Below are positions 23,081 through 35,415 of a DNA stretch of 64,000 nucleotides, in pieces (positions within the stretch are counted from its first letter, which is position 1; each line of letters opens with the position of its first letter). The notes beneath the pieces are model-generated. The model was not told the DNA's origin, ran no database searches, and saw only the letters and a program-made list of their open reading frames with translations. The DNA is from Dryomyza anilis (Eukaryota; Arthropoda; Insecta; Diptera; Dryomyzidae), in the NCBI GenBank assembly GCA_951804985.1, contig OX638133.1, forward strand, positions 72,174,367 to 72,238,366. The letters run 5' to 3'. A program made the position numbers and the translations under genes.

Positions 23081-25321
23081 TCAAAATATTGTTACATATA
23101 TGTACAAATGTGTAGGATTACCGAAGGGTAGCGTGTTTTTGCTTAAACATTCCGATGCATTTTAGAAGAGATTATTTGGTCATAGAAATATTTTTGGGCC
23201 GACCAATTCATTATGCATCCAACATATGCAATTCACTCAACTGTTAAAGTTGTTTCATATCAGTGACGATTTTTTCAGTATGATTTCATTTCAAAAGTAC
23301 AAAAGCACTACGCAGTACTCCCATATTTATAAATTCCATTGTTATTAAAAATTACCAATCTTCAAAGTATTAAATTTTGATGTTCAATTTCGCAATTCAA
23401 AGATATATATTTAAAACCGATTAATTTTTAAAATCGAAACCGTAACAATGATCTAAAATAAGAAATTAACTGATACAGGTTACAGGTTTCTTAATAATAC
23501 TTAAAATATATTTTTATATGTTGTTTTTAACCAGTACATTGTACATATCTACAAAATAACTCTGGAAAAATTGGTTCCATTCAGTAATCTTTTTTTCGGT
23601 AGAATACAATATCGAACATCTTCTGTTGACTGTATATTGCCCAACCATTCATCGATTTAATAGGACATTTTGTTAATTTTATCTCTCCATTTGGATCAGT
23701 GTAGTCAAAACTAAGTATGAACAGTAACCAAATTAGAACAGTTTTATAACAATTTGGTGTGTGTATATGATAGAAATTGAATTTAAAATGAAATTGGTTG
23801 TTACAACAAACTTTTTCTTTTTTCCAACCATATGTGAAAAGTTGCTTTTTTTGTGTTATGAAATCGAATTAAAAATGCTTATAGCAATTATAATATAAAA
23901 GTAATTCAAATATGATCGATTTGGAATAATTTCTTACTTAACAATTAAATTTTACATTTGATATTAAAATTTGATATTGTAAATATAAGTATAATATAGT
24001 CGTTGTAGAACCAAATACATTTTTATGAAAATCTTAAATTTCAACTTGTATCAATTACAAAAAGTAATTGATACATTTTAAAATTGAAATACAAAGATTC
24101 ACATTTTCTTATTATGCGGTACAAATATTTAGCTCAACGTTCAAAAATTCTATAAAGGTTTTTGTAAGGGAACATTTGGCATAATGTTCAAATTGACAGA
24201 CATTTTATTGTGTTTTTAATTTATAAGATATCTAGAACAGCACTGATATTCATTAAATTATTTTTAGAACTGTGCGTTAGTTCTAAAACAGAAATTTGTA
24301 GTGTCAAATAATTTTTTCGGTTATCACAATTGTTAAGACGTTTCATTTTCCAAAACCCAAAGTTTGGAATTTAGAAAAGTCTAGTACAGTTTATGTACAT
24401 CATTTTTAGAGCCTACCAACTGTATCATCAATCATTGTGTACGAATTTTACTTTAACTGAAAGGAGTTGGTTGCAAAAACTTTTTTGTACCTTTACATTC
24501 CTTATTTAGCTTGGTTTTCAATTTTTTCTTTAATTATATCCAATTATAGATAGGTCTTCTTCAAATTCAGAAATTATTAAAAATAATACAAATTATATCC
24601 TAATCTTTCCTATTGCATCTTTTTTTATTTTTCCTAAACTAATTCAGCTTTTATATTAAAAATTGTATAATATCGCTATTATTTGTACAACAAACAAATC
24701 TCTATAATTTCTTTTAATAGGTTACAAATTATGTCCAAATTAAAGACTAATTATGTTTTATAAAAACCTATATAAAACAAATACTAGAAAATATAAAATC
24801 GATAAAAAATCTACATTTTAAATGGCCAAAGGCTAAATATTGCATGTCGTTCATAGATTTATTTATTTAAAATTGTATTAGAAAAAAATTTTGAACGTCG
24901 TCAAAAAGCAACATTTGAACTCAACAGCAGCAAAAGTAACACGCAACACAAGCTGTGTTTAATAAGCATGTTGCATGTTTAAGTCACATGCAGTGCAACA
25001 CACAGACCACGGATATACCGTCCGAGCAACGAATTATTAGCTTGAAGTTTTTCTGTAAAATTGAATTGTTGCTGATTGGTTGATTAGCATCAGCGCTGGC
25101 AATTAGTTGGCATAGGATTGAAAACAAATCTTAATAGAAAAATCTAAAAATTAAATTGAAGGAAAAATATTAAAGCAATTTGTCTATTTAGATGTTAAGT
25201 GTATTATTTAATTGTCTTGATGTTGTTATATGATTTATTATTATCTGCATTTTTAAATAAATTTACTATAGTTTATGTTGAGACCTTCACAATTTTTAAA
25301 GAAAATAATTGTTTATATATG
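23081..25321. other. Non-coding stretch, 2.2 kb
   Basis: No gene is seen. Most is featureless A/T-rich DNA. At 24890-25060 a GC-richer patch (CAGCAGCAAAAGTAACACGC, ACCACGGATATACCGTCCG) is a candidate conserved non-coding element. Confidence 0.45.
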
Positions 25322-25510
25322 GGGCGATTCCACACCAAATCGATCAAAAAAAGTATAATTTGAGATTTTAAACCACTACTTCCAGAGATACAATGTTTTA
25401 GAGTTACAAAAAATGAGCCAAATTCACTATAGTAAATCATATTAAAATATCTCTTAAACTAGAAATGCTAGAACTCCGTTGATGGCTCGTTTTAAAGCTA
25501 ATATAACAAG
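25322..25510 (+). mobile_element. Truncated relative of the 20.87-kb MITE
   Basis: Starts GCGATTCCACACCAAATC, two bases off the 20866 terminal repeat. It continues in parallel (AAAAAAAGTATAATTTGAGA, AAATATCTCTTAAACTAGAA, GATGGCTCGTTTTAAAGCTA). The far terminal repeat is missing. Confidence 0.75.
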
Positions 25511-26208
25511 CATTTAGAGTAATTGAATTGTAACTTCTCAACTTGAGAAGTGGCCCGTGGTCATTATCTTTGAACTTCAAAATGGATATCCTAAAAAGCG
25601 AGAATTATTAAAATTCTAAAAATAAATCGTAAATTTTGTATGATTTAATATAAATGTTCTTCCCAAATTTCAAGAACGTGGCAACATATTTTAAACAATT
25701 ATTTTCTAAATTTTTATTTATTTTTTGTATTGAAAAAAATAATATATTTTTTCTAAGTTAAAAGTTGCAATAATTCTTGAATATATATGTAACTCTTATT
25801 TCTAAAATGACGTTTTTGAGATATTGACAATTTGATGAAAATAAGGCAATATTAGAAATCAGAGTTACAAATATATTAAAAAATTATTGCAAATTTTACT
25901 GTTGAAAAATACCATCTTGAAATTTGGCATGAACATTTATATTAAATCAACCAAAATATGTTATAATAATAATAATAATGTTTCTTTATTACCATGTATT
26001 CGAATGCATAGATAGTGTAATTTAGAGCATTTGCAATATGTTCTATAGAATTTACTCTCATTACACAACTGTTTAAAATGGATTTATTTATTACATAAAT
26101 ATCTAAACATATTTCGACCATCGCATTCCAACATGTTAAGTCTTAAAAGTGAGTTTTGCAGGAGAAGTCTTTTAAAGTTTTTGGTAAATTTGATTATAAG
26201 TTTGAGTA
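25511..26208. other. AT-rich non-coding stretch
   Basis: Nothing beyond short A/T repeats and an (ATA)n run near 25965 is recognised. Confidence 0.4.
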
Positions 26209-27515
26209 CACGGAGGGAAAAAAGTTCTAAAATCTAGAAGGAATCAAGAAGAATACGGAGTGATATACAGCTAAACCGAAAAATTCTTAATTTCAAGAAA
26301 TGGATTTTCTTAGTTGTCAAAAAAGTAACTAAGTAGAATTATTATTAGATTCAGTTATTAATTTCTTGGGTATCAAAAACGTTGTTGTTGTTGTTTTCGT
26401 CCCAATTTTAATGAACACGTGTTCGTATAGTTGTTGTTTTTTCAATCTTGCTTTGTCGCTTTTATGTTTTGTTTTACTTTGTCCGTCTGTCAGCCCCATC
26501 TGTTAGTTCGTGTGTCTGTCTGTCGATATGTTGAAAGTAACTAAAAGCAATTATTTCGAAGCTAACATAAAATAAAAAAAAATATAGTAGAGTTAATTTA
26601 TTGTTTATTTAGAACTTTATTACCTATATGCACTTTTGTATAGTAAATGACTTCTTTGAATACTTAATGTAATTGAATTGTTTATTTTATTTTATTATTA
26701 TTATTATTTAATTTAATCTCAGTGTATTATTCTGAAACCGTTTACTTACCTTATACACTTTCTCCTCTTCTGTTGCCTCTTCTGTTGGTTATGTATAAAC
26801 CCTCCGCACGTTACCCATAAGCATTTTATAGTGTATTTAGATAACAATGGAATGAAATCAACTTGGTATTTATGCAAAATTGAACCCAAATTTATGTTTA
26901 CGAACTAAAACCATACCAATATTCGTAGGAAAAATCGTTTTTCTATTTATATCTTTAACATTCATACATACACAGACGCTTGCTTGTCTGGCTGTGTTTT
27001 GTTGTTCTATTCGTGAAAACACACATGCAAACATTGTATATCATGCCGTTTTTTGATACCTAAGAAAAAAAAATGGCAATCCAGATAAATTGTACTTAGT
27101 TACTTTTTTGATACCTAAGAACTTCTGTCTGAATATCTAGAACAATTTGGCTTAGTTACTTTCAACAGACAGACAGGTAGACTAACAATCAGATGGCGAC
27201 ATCGCAAAACAAAACATACAGACAGAGCAATATCGATAAAAACAACAACAATACATGAACAGGTGTTCTTTTTGCGATGAATACAGCAACAATTTTGCGT
27301 GTTCTTTTTGGTTTTTAATAATCAATAAATTAACTTCTGAAAATCCAGTTGAATAAAGTTTGTTTACTTTTTTGACAACTAAGTAATTTGCTTTCTTGAT
27401 ATCCAGATGACAAATTCTTGAATTTTAGTAGTATTTTATTGATATTAGTCAAATTCTACTATTTTTCTTTCTAACCGAATTCTTCTCCAGTTTTAGAATT
27501 TTATTTCCCTCCGTG
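26209..27515. mobile_element. 1.3-kb foldback element with long inverted arms
   Basis: The ends are CACGGAGGGAA at 26209 and TTCCCTCCGTG ending at 27515, each flanked by TA (26207-26208 and 27516-27517), which fits a TA target duplication. Inverted similarity runs far inside: TTAGTTGTCAAAAAAGTAAC against GTTTACTTTTTTGACAACTA, and GTTGAAAGTAACTAA against TTAGTTACTTTCAACAG. The arms are about 350 bp around a ~600-bp A/T-rich centre. No transposase frame is present. The TA flank is compatible with the Tc1/mariner group, but the terminal sequence is not one I recognise. Confidence 0.85.
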
Positions 27516-27517
27516 TA

Positions 27518-29559
27518 TGATCGATAAAAATTTAACATTAAAAACATGCTATATGTTGTGAAATGTGATATGTTATTTCTGCAATATTATATTAGGGATA
27601 GCATTTTTTTATATTTTAAATTACACTGTTCTATGTATTAGAATTTTACACTGAAATAAAACTTATCATTTCTGTTAGATATTAAAATCTCAATATAATT
27701 TAGAATTATCTCAATTTCAGTTTGGAAATGGTGTAGTGCATGCATAATGATGTATCACGAAATATATTTCCATACCAGCCATACATCAAAAATGCAGTAT
27801 ATATTTCCCAAACAATATATTACATTAAAATTTAATAAAGATTACCAGTAGGGTGTCGGTTTTTCTATTTTTTATATCAATTTTCAAAAAAATTCGTATC
27901 AGCCGCTCAGAATTCATTTTTTTTAACCCTTTTAAGACTGGCGAGTCGAATATACACCAGAAGATTACGTAGTGCATATTTTCCCTATCATGTTTCACCA
28001 TAATGCGGACATTGAATACAAAGAATTATGTTTGTGTTTGCTCCTGTCCCACTACATTATTTCAGTATGTAATTGTATTGTTTCCGTCCAGTTTAATCAA
28101 ATATTTCATACACAAACTTTAAAAAATATTCAGAAAAAATGTCCGTAAGATAAAGTTTAAAACATTTTTTAGAACATTTGACATATAAAATATTGCAAAC
28201 TTTTTAGGTAACACAAATTTCTTTTTGATTTTTTGTAAAACAGATTTGTAAAAACTGATTTTTTTCTAATTATTCATAGGGCAAGGTTCATATTTTGTTT
28301 TGTGATGCGTGTCGAAATCGTGCGATAAATTGGGATATAAATTACCAAAAATTGCATTTTTGCAACTTTCATTCAATTTTTTACAAAATGTCAACGTGAT
28401 GGGAAAATTCTAAGTATACAGCAAGAATTAGGAGACCAAAATCTGTTAGAAATTTAATTGCAAGCAGATTTTCGGTGGAATCCAACAACCCTCAATTTAT
28501 AGAACAGTGTTTCCGAAAACGATTTGGTTCTATAAATGATATCGATAAAGTATCGTATGTTACATCAAATAAAAATTTTCCGGAGTGTGAAAATTATTTT
28601 GTCTTACCCCTTTATATCGTCAAAAATGACCAGAAATTCCAGTTAGAGATTCAAACATTTACTTAAATTTCTGATTGCTGATCCGCAACTTCTCGTATCT
28701 CTGCTAATTACCAAACAAAAGCGATGCAACAAAAGATTTTAGCCGCCACTGTTCAGCCTCATACTCATGATAAAAGCGACAAGAGTCAAGTGCGCAGGCG
28801 TTGAATAATAAAAATCTTAAAAAATTGTTTAAAATTCTTGCCAAGCCGTCAATAAACAAAATTATTTATGCTTTAAGTTGCAATAATTTTGGTTGACCTC
28901 CTCCGGCAGCCCGCGCTAAACCCTCACAGTATTTTTTTATTTATTTAAAGTTAATGCTGTGCATTACATCATGCCTGCTCGTATTTGAGCCAAGTTAATA
29001 GTTTTCTTAGCTTAAGTTTTTTTTGTTTTGTTATTTTTGTGTTTGTTTCGTTTGACTACTGTGATGGTCACGTCAGTTGTGATGTTGTGTGTGAGTTCAT
29101 GACTCGGCTATTGACTGCCGTCAACTAATGTTGAGGTAATAAAAGAATCTCAACTTGAATATATTTTTGTAGCTACTACTAAGTACTATTGTTGTTTTCA
29201 GTATTATTTTAATTTTTTGTTTTTTTTTTTTCATTTGATTGTTGTTTTATTATTATTGCTGTGATTCTGTGCAACGTTTACTTAATGCAATGTTGCTGCT
29301 TTCAAATTTTTGTTGATTTTAACCTGTTGTTTGTTATGCACATCACTTGTTTTATCAAACAATCATTGCTTAAATTACGGTTACGCATGCGTAGTAAATG
29401 ATAATTTGTCTGCACATTGTTGCAGTCTAAAATTTCATGCAAATGTAATCATTTAACTACAATTACATGTGATAAGATATGTTGATGAAAATTTACAAAA
29501 AATAAACTTTACTTTGTTGTTAATATTATAAAAAAAGTATAAACATGTTTTGCGGTTCA
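27518..29559. other. Non-coding stretch, 2.0 kb
   Basis: No coding exon is supported. Two GC-richer patches, 28670-28800 (GATCCGCAACTTCTCG, AAGTGCGCAGGCG) and 28890-28925 (ACCTCCTCCGGCAGCCCGCG), are candidate conserved non-coding elements. A frame at 28475-28666 begins with GTG and has no exon context. Confidence 0.4.
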
Positions 29560-30250
29560 TTGGATTTCGAGAAGCGTCAATAATTTATTCGGATCATTAA
29601 TATCAGGGATTGTCACGGAAACGATTAACGTTATGTTGACGGTATTGGTATCAGGGACCGCAAAGATCCGGAATCGGAACAGTTATTAAGAAAATATGAG
29701 GAACCTGAATCGGAACGACTATCATTTTTTTTGTAGTCCCCGGTTCAAGCCTGGACTGGGGCTAACAACATCTTTTCATGGAAACATTTTTATATACCGC
29801 GCTTCCTCTCGGCAGTAAATGGCAAACCAACGAGAGTAAAACATTGCCTATGAAAAGCTCTCATCCGCCGTTTGGATTCGGCAATAAACTGGGTCCCACC
29901 ACTTTGAGTACAAATATAAAACGCACAGCTCAAAATGGTGAGAGAGCTCGGCCGATGTTCTATACAGGACTGTAGCGCCATACTATTATTATTATAATCG
30001 AAATAATTAATTATAAAATTTTGGTTCCAGAACGTGAACTGATATTTCAAAGGGTTTTAGTCCCTGTCAGAAACCTCAAAGAACCGGAATCGTTTCGATT
30101 TTTGGAACTGGAATCGGAATCTGAACCGTTATTTAAAATGTATAAACCGGAATCGAACCCATACATTTTTTTTAGCTGTTTGGCGTTTTTTTAAATCTTG
30201 GAACCATAACCGGAATCAATATTCCAAAGGGTTTAAGTCCCTTATTGGAG
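29560..30250. repeat. Degenerate CGGAATCGGAAC-type repeat, interrupted by a SINE
   Basis: Words such as CCGGAATCGGAACAG, CTGAATCGGAACGAC, AACCGGAATCG and AACCGTTATTTAAAATG recur on either side of a SINE at 29735-29995. The same kind of sequence (CGGTTTCGGTT on the other strand) occurs at 17.08-17.16 and 55.73-56.35 kb. It is a diffuse dispersed or simple-sequence-derived repeat without clear ends. Confidence 0.6.
29735..29995 (+). mobile_element. 5'-truncated SINE
   Basis: Starts in the B-box (CCCCGGTTCAAGCC) and runs through the whole body to an ATT tail, with a 3-bp loss in CTGTAGG. The A box is missing, consistent with incomplete reverse transcription. Confidence 0.88.
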
Positions 30251-30500
30251 TAGTTTCTGTAACGCTATTTGAATGAACATAGCTCCATGGTGACGCATGT
30301 CATTGTTTTGGTAAAGTGCTCCGGAGCTTAATAGAGTAAGGTTCAATGAAGAGGGTACACATTCATTTGAGTTTTGGGAGATCACATTTTTATGAAAAAA
30401 TCAGAGTTGCTAATAATATTCACATGGAGTTGACTGGCTATAATTTTTGTAATAATTTGTGTAAATACTATTTCTACTTTAGCAATCCAAAACTAAATAT

Positions 30501-31011
30501 TGTTACGAAAAGATGTAATTTGCCCCATAGTGCAAGCAATCAACAATAATTAATGAGACGCAAGACAATTCAGACAATTCAACTAAGCATGTGTTAGAAA
30601 GAGACGGTAGATCATTCAGCGCACTGAGGCAGTGTGTGAGAAAGAGATGAAAGATCACCGCATTAAAACACACGAGTGCGAATGAGATGCCAATAGCATC
30701 GTCATTCACGAAACAAGTAGAAGGTTCTCGAAACAAGTCGAAGCTTGTCGAAACGTGTCGAACTGATGCATGCATTATATAAGGGAGGCGCATCTGAGGT
30801 TCTTCACTTCAGTTGTGATTTGATAGTGAACTAGTGCGTCTCGTGAGGGAACATTGCTAAGCTAAATTGTATAAATTCAGCAGTTGATATAAGTGATTAT
30901 TCTTTAAGTTGTTATTTAAATAAATAAAGTTAATTAATACTAGTTGAAATAATACTAGTTAAAACCAATTATAAGTGCGTTTTTATTTTGTACACAATCC
31001 AGCGATTCCGT
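30501..31011 (+). mobile_element. Probable solo LTR
   Basis: It begins TGTTACGAAAAG, a start used by several insect gypsy-type LTRs. Two related 56-bp sub-repeats (GTTAGAAAGAGACGG, GTGAGAAAGAGATG) come next, then a core promoter at 30776-30815, and an AATAAA at about 30921. No internal gag/pol or second LTR is present nearby, so it would be a solo LTR. A second, truncated and inverted copy at 37512-37759 starts at the same TGTTACG, which supports this as the true left end. The right end, near CAATCCAGCGATTCCG, is approximate and no target duplication was found. Confidence 0.65.
30776..30815 (+). promoter_or_regulatory. TATA box and initiator in the LTR
   Basis: TATATAA at 30776-30782 is followed by TTCAGTTG at 30808-30815, the arthropod initiator, with the predicted start A at 30811. 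The spacing of 33-35 bp is slightly longer than typical. This is the arrangement expected for RNA polymerase II transcription of an LTR element. Confidence 0.6.
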
Positions 31012-32370
31012 AGACTGAATTTTCGAAGGAATTTCGAATTTAGAAGGAACAAAATTTCATCTTTTGTCGAAAGTAAATATTTTATGCGATCTATTTTTAA
31101 TTTATTATTAAAATTTTTTGTATTTAAGGAATTTTTTTATTGATAATAAAATTAGTTTAATGGAATTTTATATAATTTTTGCTTTTTAAATATATACAAA
31201 TATATTTTGTGAAGAGAGATCCGCATCCGTGCATCTTTTTTTTTTTGAAGATCCGCATCCGCAAAACTGACATCCGTTACATCAATATTCAAAATAATTG
31301 AAGAAACCTAAGAGATCAAATTATGACTTTAGAAACTACTGATTTTTATTGAATACAATGTGATGCTCTGAATGCCATTTGAATGTTTCCAAACTCGTTT
31401 AGTGACTTTCTGAATTTTTTATGACTTTAATCAGAATAAATCTAAAAATGTATGTTATTATTAGATCTATTTTACATAGTCTTAAAATATAAAATTAAAA
31501 GTGCATAAACTTCAAATACATTAACATGCAATAAAGTGTGACAACGTCATTGAATAAAATTAAATGAGCTGTAAAATCACAAAAAAAATATCTGACAAAA
31601 TTGAATAAAAAAACGTAGTAAAACATTTGTGATTTTCTTCGCACTGACAGCTTTATTAGGCAGTGCTTGGTGAGATCTTTAGCAAAAATAAATTAAGGTA
31701 CTACAAAAAAACATATAAATAATGAAGTTAAAGTGTAATAAAAATTCGTGTCAAATTATAAAACACAAAACCTTCAAATAGTTATGCGAACACTTAATGT
31801 ATGTTTTTTTCTATGCTTTAATTTTTACATATGAAAAAATTTTTAAATATTTTTCTAAGGTTTTTGCAACAATTATTAGCATTGTGAAGGTGGCCAGACA
31901 AAGCAATGTTTTTGTATTTTGTTTGTGAAACGTGCAAAATGACGTGTTTCTAGTGATTTATGCACTAATGTTTAAATAGTTTTGTGCACTAATAACTTTA
32001 TATATGAGGCATATTTTGTTTTAAATTTTTTAAAGATAATTTTTAAAACTATATATAAAATTATATAAAACATTTAAAAATTGAACGGAAATCATGTGTC
32101 GGAAGACATGAAATTTTATAGAAAACAAAATTCAGTTCAATGAAATTCAATTCAATTGTTATGCGCTAATTTTACTAAGTTTAGCATACTTTTGCAAATT
32201 ATTGTCGTACGTACGTGTTGTGCTTGAGTTGAATACTAAATGAGGTTCTTTCAAATTTATGCGAGAATATAACGAAGTACTTAATACACATGTGTCAAGT
32301 GTCTAGTTTCTATTTTAAATAATAATAGAGTTTTTTTTTTGGTTGAAAATAATAGATTTATTATATTCTC
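31012..32370. other. AT-rich non-coding stretch
   Basis: No gene or repeat can be delimited. A pair of GATCCGCATCCG words lies at 31220-31261. Confidence 0.45.
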
Positions 32371-32453
32371 TACAAATTAAAACGCACGGCTCAAATGGTG
32401 AGAGATCTCGGCCTAGGTTCTTCGGAGCTGTAGCGCCAAACTATTATTATTAA
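32371..32453 (+). mobile_element. SINE 3'-end fragment
   Basis: Only the last ~80 bp remain: ACGCACGGCTCAAATGGTG, GATCTCGGCC, CTGTAGCGCCAAACTATT. It lies in inverted orientation 115 bp from the full copy at 32568-32880. Confidence 0.85.
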
Positions 32454-32567
32454 CCAAATCTATGATATGTAACCAATTTATGTTGTAATTGCGTTTTTAA
32501 ATGGGTTGCAGCAACTAAATTTTTACCAAATAAACGTAAAAAGGTCATTCCTACATTATTAGTTTTT

Positions 32568-32880
32568 AATAATAATATAATAGTTTGGCGCTACAGTCCT
32601 GTATAGAACTTCGGCCGAGCTCTCTCACCATTTTGAGCTGTGCGTGTTATATTTGTACTCAACGTGGTGGGACCTACAGTTTATTGCCGAATCAGAACGG
32701 CGGGTGAGAGCTTTTCATAGGCAATGTTTTACTCTCGTAGGTTTGCCATTTACTGCCGAGAGGTAGCGCGGTATAGAAAAATGTTTCTATGAAAAGATGT
32801 TGTTAGCCACAGTCCAGGCTTGAATCGGGGACCTTTCGGCTCGCAGTCCAACGCACTAACCACTGAGCTACCGCGGCTAC
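32568..32880 (-). mobile_element. Full-length SINE, minus strand
   Basis: Reverse complement of the complete family: ATT tail at 32568-32580, GGCGCTACAG and GGCCGAGCTC tail words, body, then GGGGACCTTTCGGCTCGCAG and the A-box GAGCTACCGCGGC at the right end. The TCAAGCCTGGACTG motif is altered to CGATTCAAGCCTGGACTGTG. Confidence 0.92.
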
Positions 32881-34049
32881 AAGTTTTTCACTGCGATTTA
32901 TATTCACCAATTTTTTGGTGAACCTATTCAAGTTATGAAAATTCCCGACTTTAAATATATTTTTTTTAAATGCACATTAAAGTTGTAGCCTCAAACACAT
33001 ATTCGGCATTGATTTTAGTTTGAAATACATATTTTGAATTATTTTATCAATTTTTGCTTTATAAAGTTACATTTCACATTTTATTGACTCACAAAGGATA
33101 CTCAAAGTAGATGCTAATTTACAAAATCATTCTTAATCGATATTCAAATGTTTGAAAACACAAATGCAATTGAATTCGTTTCAGAGAACTTAAACTAGAT
33201 TGAAAACATTTATTTCACATTTATTATATTCAGAATGAAAATATGATTTTTGCAAAGATGTGATGTTTTCTGCAATAAAGTAATACATTGCAAATAACAT
33301 TGGAGTAAACATGCAAACATTTCTGTGACATATATCACATTTTAAATATATTTTAGCAATCATGTAATGAGCATAGAAAATATGAGTGCAATGATAAACA
33401 ATTATTGCTGTAACAATATCGCAATTTCAAAATATGTTTAGAGTAGGTATATATTTATCATATATTTATCATAATTAGTAGGTAATGTGCCGATCAAATT
33501 AATTGTTGTTTCATCATAAACAAGTTTGCCACTGTTTTTATTACACGCTTAGCCTGAAACACTTTCTACCCAAAAGTCGTGGGATAATACATTTTCTTAG
33601 AATATGTTTCGGACATCCCCCAGAGTTTTTTAAGACCAAAATGAAAAAATTCGTATGCAGATATTTTAAAATATCGCAGTTTAAAGTTTTTTTTTTTACT
33701 ATTTTTGAAAATATTTTTTGATAACTTGAAGTTTTTTTTTTTTGCTTAAACTACTTTTCTACTTTTAGAATTTGCAAATTGATAAGTTAAAACTTAATTA
33801 TTTATGATTTAATAAAATTTGAACGTTATTGACACAAAATGTTCACGAAAATTTGATTTTAAATTGGAATATCTTCTCAACTTTTAAAGATAGCGGAGTG
33901 GTTTTTTGTTTGTTTGGTACATGCTTTCATGCACGTTAAATCGTGCATGTGACATTTAATGATATAATGCTCAAAAAAGGACAATTTTTTAAATAACGTA
34001 TTTTCGCAATTGTTACCACTAATTATGACACACAAATTATATGACATTT
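32881..34049. other. AT-rich non-coding stretch
   Basis: No exon is supported. The words CTTAGCCTGAAACACTTTC at 33549 and GTGGGATAATACATTTTC near 33580 recur inverted at 34985-35030 on the other side of the helentron, so the helentron at 34.05 kb sits inside an older inverted structure. Confidence 0.5.
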
Positions 34050-34185
34050 TTATACCCTACACCTATGAGGTACAGGGTATATTAACTTTGTGCATATATT
34101 TAACGCCCCTTAGGAGGCGTGTCCGGTATGGAAAAGTATATATATTCTTGATCAGCATCACTACCCGAGTCCGTTTAGCCATGTC

Positions 34186-34218
<33 letters not shown>

Positions 34219-34850
34219 TGCTGTCTTGCTGTCCGAATACAGAATAACTTGAGAAATACTGATCAGAATGCGATGAAATTTCGTCTCAATATATTTTAGC
34301 CAAAAATAGGAACTGAGTTTGAAAATGAGCCAAATCGGTCAACAGACACGCCCACCTCCCATACAAGTAACTTTTATATAACTCTTTCCGAACTAATAAC
34401 TCGAAAAGTATTCAAGGTATAGTTATAAAATTTAAAATGTATTGTTCGAATTCACCTTAAAATATATGGTCCAAAAATGGGCGTGATCCGCCCACTTTTT
34501 TTTTCATTATTTCCCGGGTTTTAATAGTGGAAATTTGATCCGTAAATTACTAAAATCAAATCTATGAAATATTAGCCTTTCAAAATTTTAAATATAGGCG
34601 TGGTCCGCCCAATTATATGTTTCTTTTTTTATTAGTTTTTTATACTTTTTTATAATTTTTTTAGTTTATGGAGATATAAGACGTAAATTTCTGTTATGTG
34701 AAATAAAGGTTCAGCATAATTAAAAACTTTAAAATTAAGGTATGCAATTAAATAGGTGTAGGGTATTCCATAGTCGGGCCCGACCGACTATAAAAATCCG
34801 CCCCATGTGACCGAACTTACCCATGTGACCTAACTTTCCCAACTCGTTTT
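34050..34850 (+). mobile_element. DINE-1/mini-me-like helentron, family A, copy 2
   Basis: Complete copy. The 5' end is TATACCCTACACC with its inverse GGTACAGGGTATA. The conserved core lies at 34122-34158 and a (GTCT)n tract at 34182-34215. The body follows, then the 3' hairpin GTCGGGCCCGAC and the end CTTTCCCAACTCG. A translated product of the GTCT tract (SVCLSVCLSV) is only the repeat read as codons. The best copy in the window for defining the family. Confidence 0.85.
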
Positions 34851-35415
34851 TTGATTGTTTTAGTGGTTATACGTAATAGTTTATGTTATTATTAAAAAAA
34901 ATATTTTTAAAAAACAGCAATAAAAAAAACTTTAAACCGCTATGTTTTAAAAAGCCTGCCTAAAATACTCCGAAACATATTCTTAATGGTGTCCCACGAT
35001 TTTTGGGTTGAAAGTGTTTCAGGCTAGGCGTGATTATTTTTGGTTATTTCGAAGTATATCTTTTATATAAAATACCGATTTAAAATGATTTTTTTCTTCT
35101 AATTCTAAATTTATAAATGAATCATTAATAATGCTTAATAATTTAATACGTTTAAAGCGTTAAAAAATAACTTTGCTTGCATCATAAATCATATAAAATA
35201 ATTACTAAAAAAAATACACGTAGTTATCAAATGATCTTCAACTGTCTCAGTAGCTTTAATTCAATAACAAGATGCAAATACATACAAAAATGTATTTATT
35301 ATTAATCTTGATCATAAAAAATATAAGCTACATTCAATGCATTATGACAAATTCTAATTATAACAATGATTAAAATGAACAAAAAAATGATTAGGAAAAA
35401 TAAAAAAAAATAATC
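34851..35415. other. Flank of the helentron, AT-rich
   Basis: Holds the inverted counterpart of the sequence at 33.55 kb (GGTGTCCCACGATTTTTGGG, GAAAGTGTTTCAGGCTAGG at 34990-35028), otherwise featureless. Confidence 0.45.

Noticed and set aside
28475..28666. Small gene
   Set aside because: Begins with GTG and shows no eukaryotic start or splice signal.
30503..30793. Minus-strand gene (also 37516-37707)
   Set aside because: Both lie in the two LTR copies and are not conserved as the same protein.
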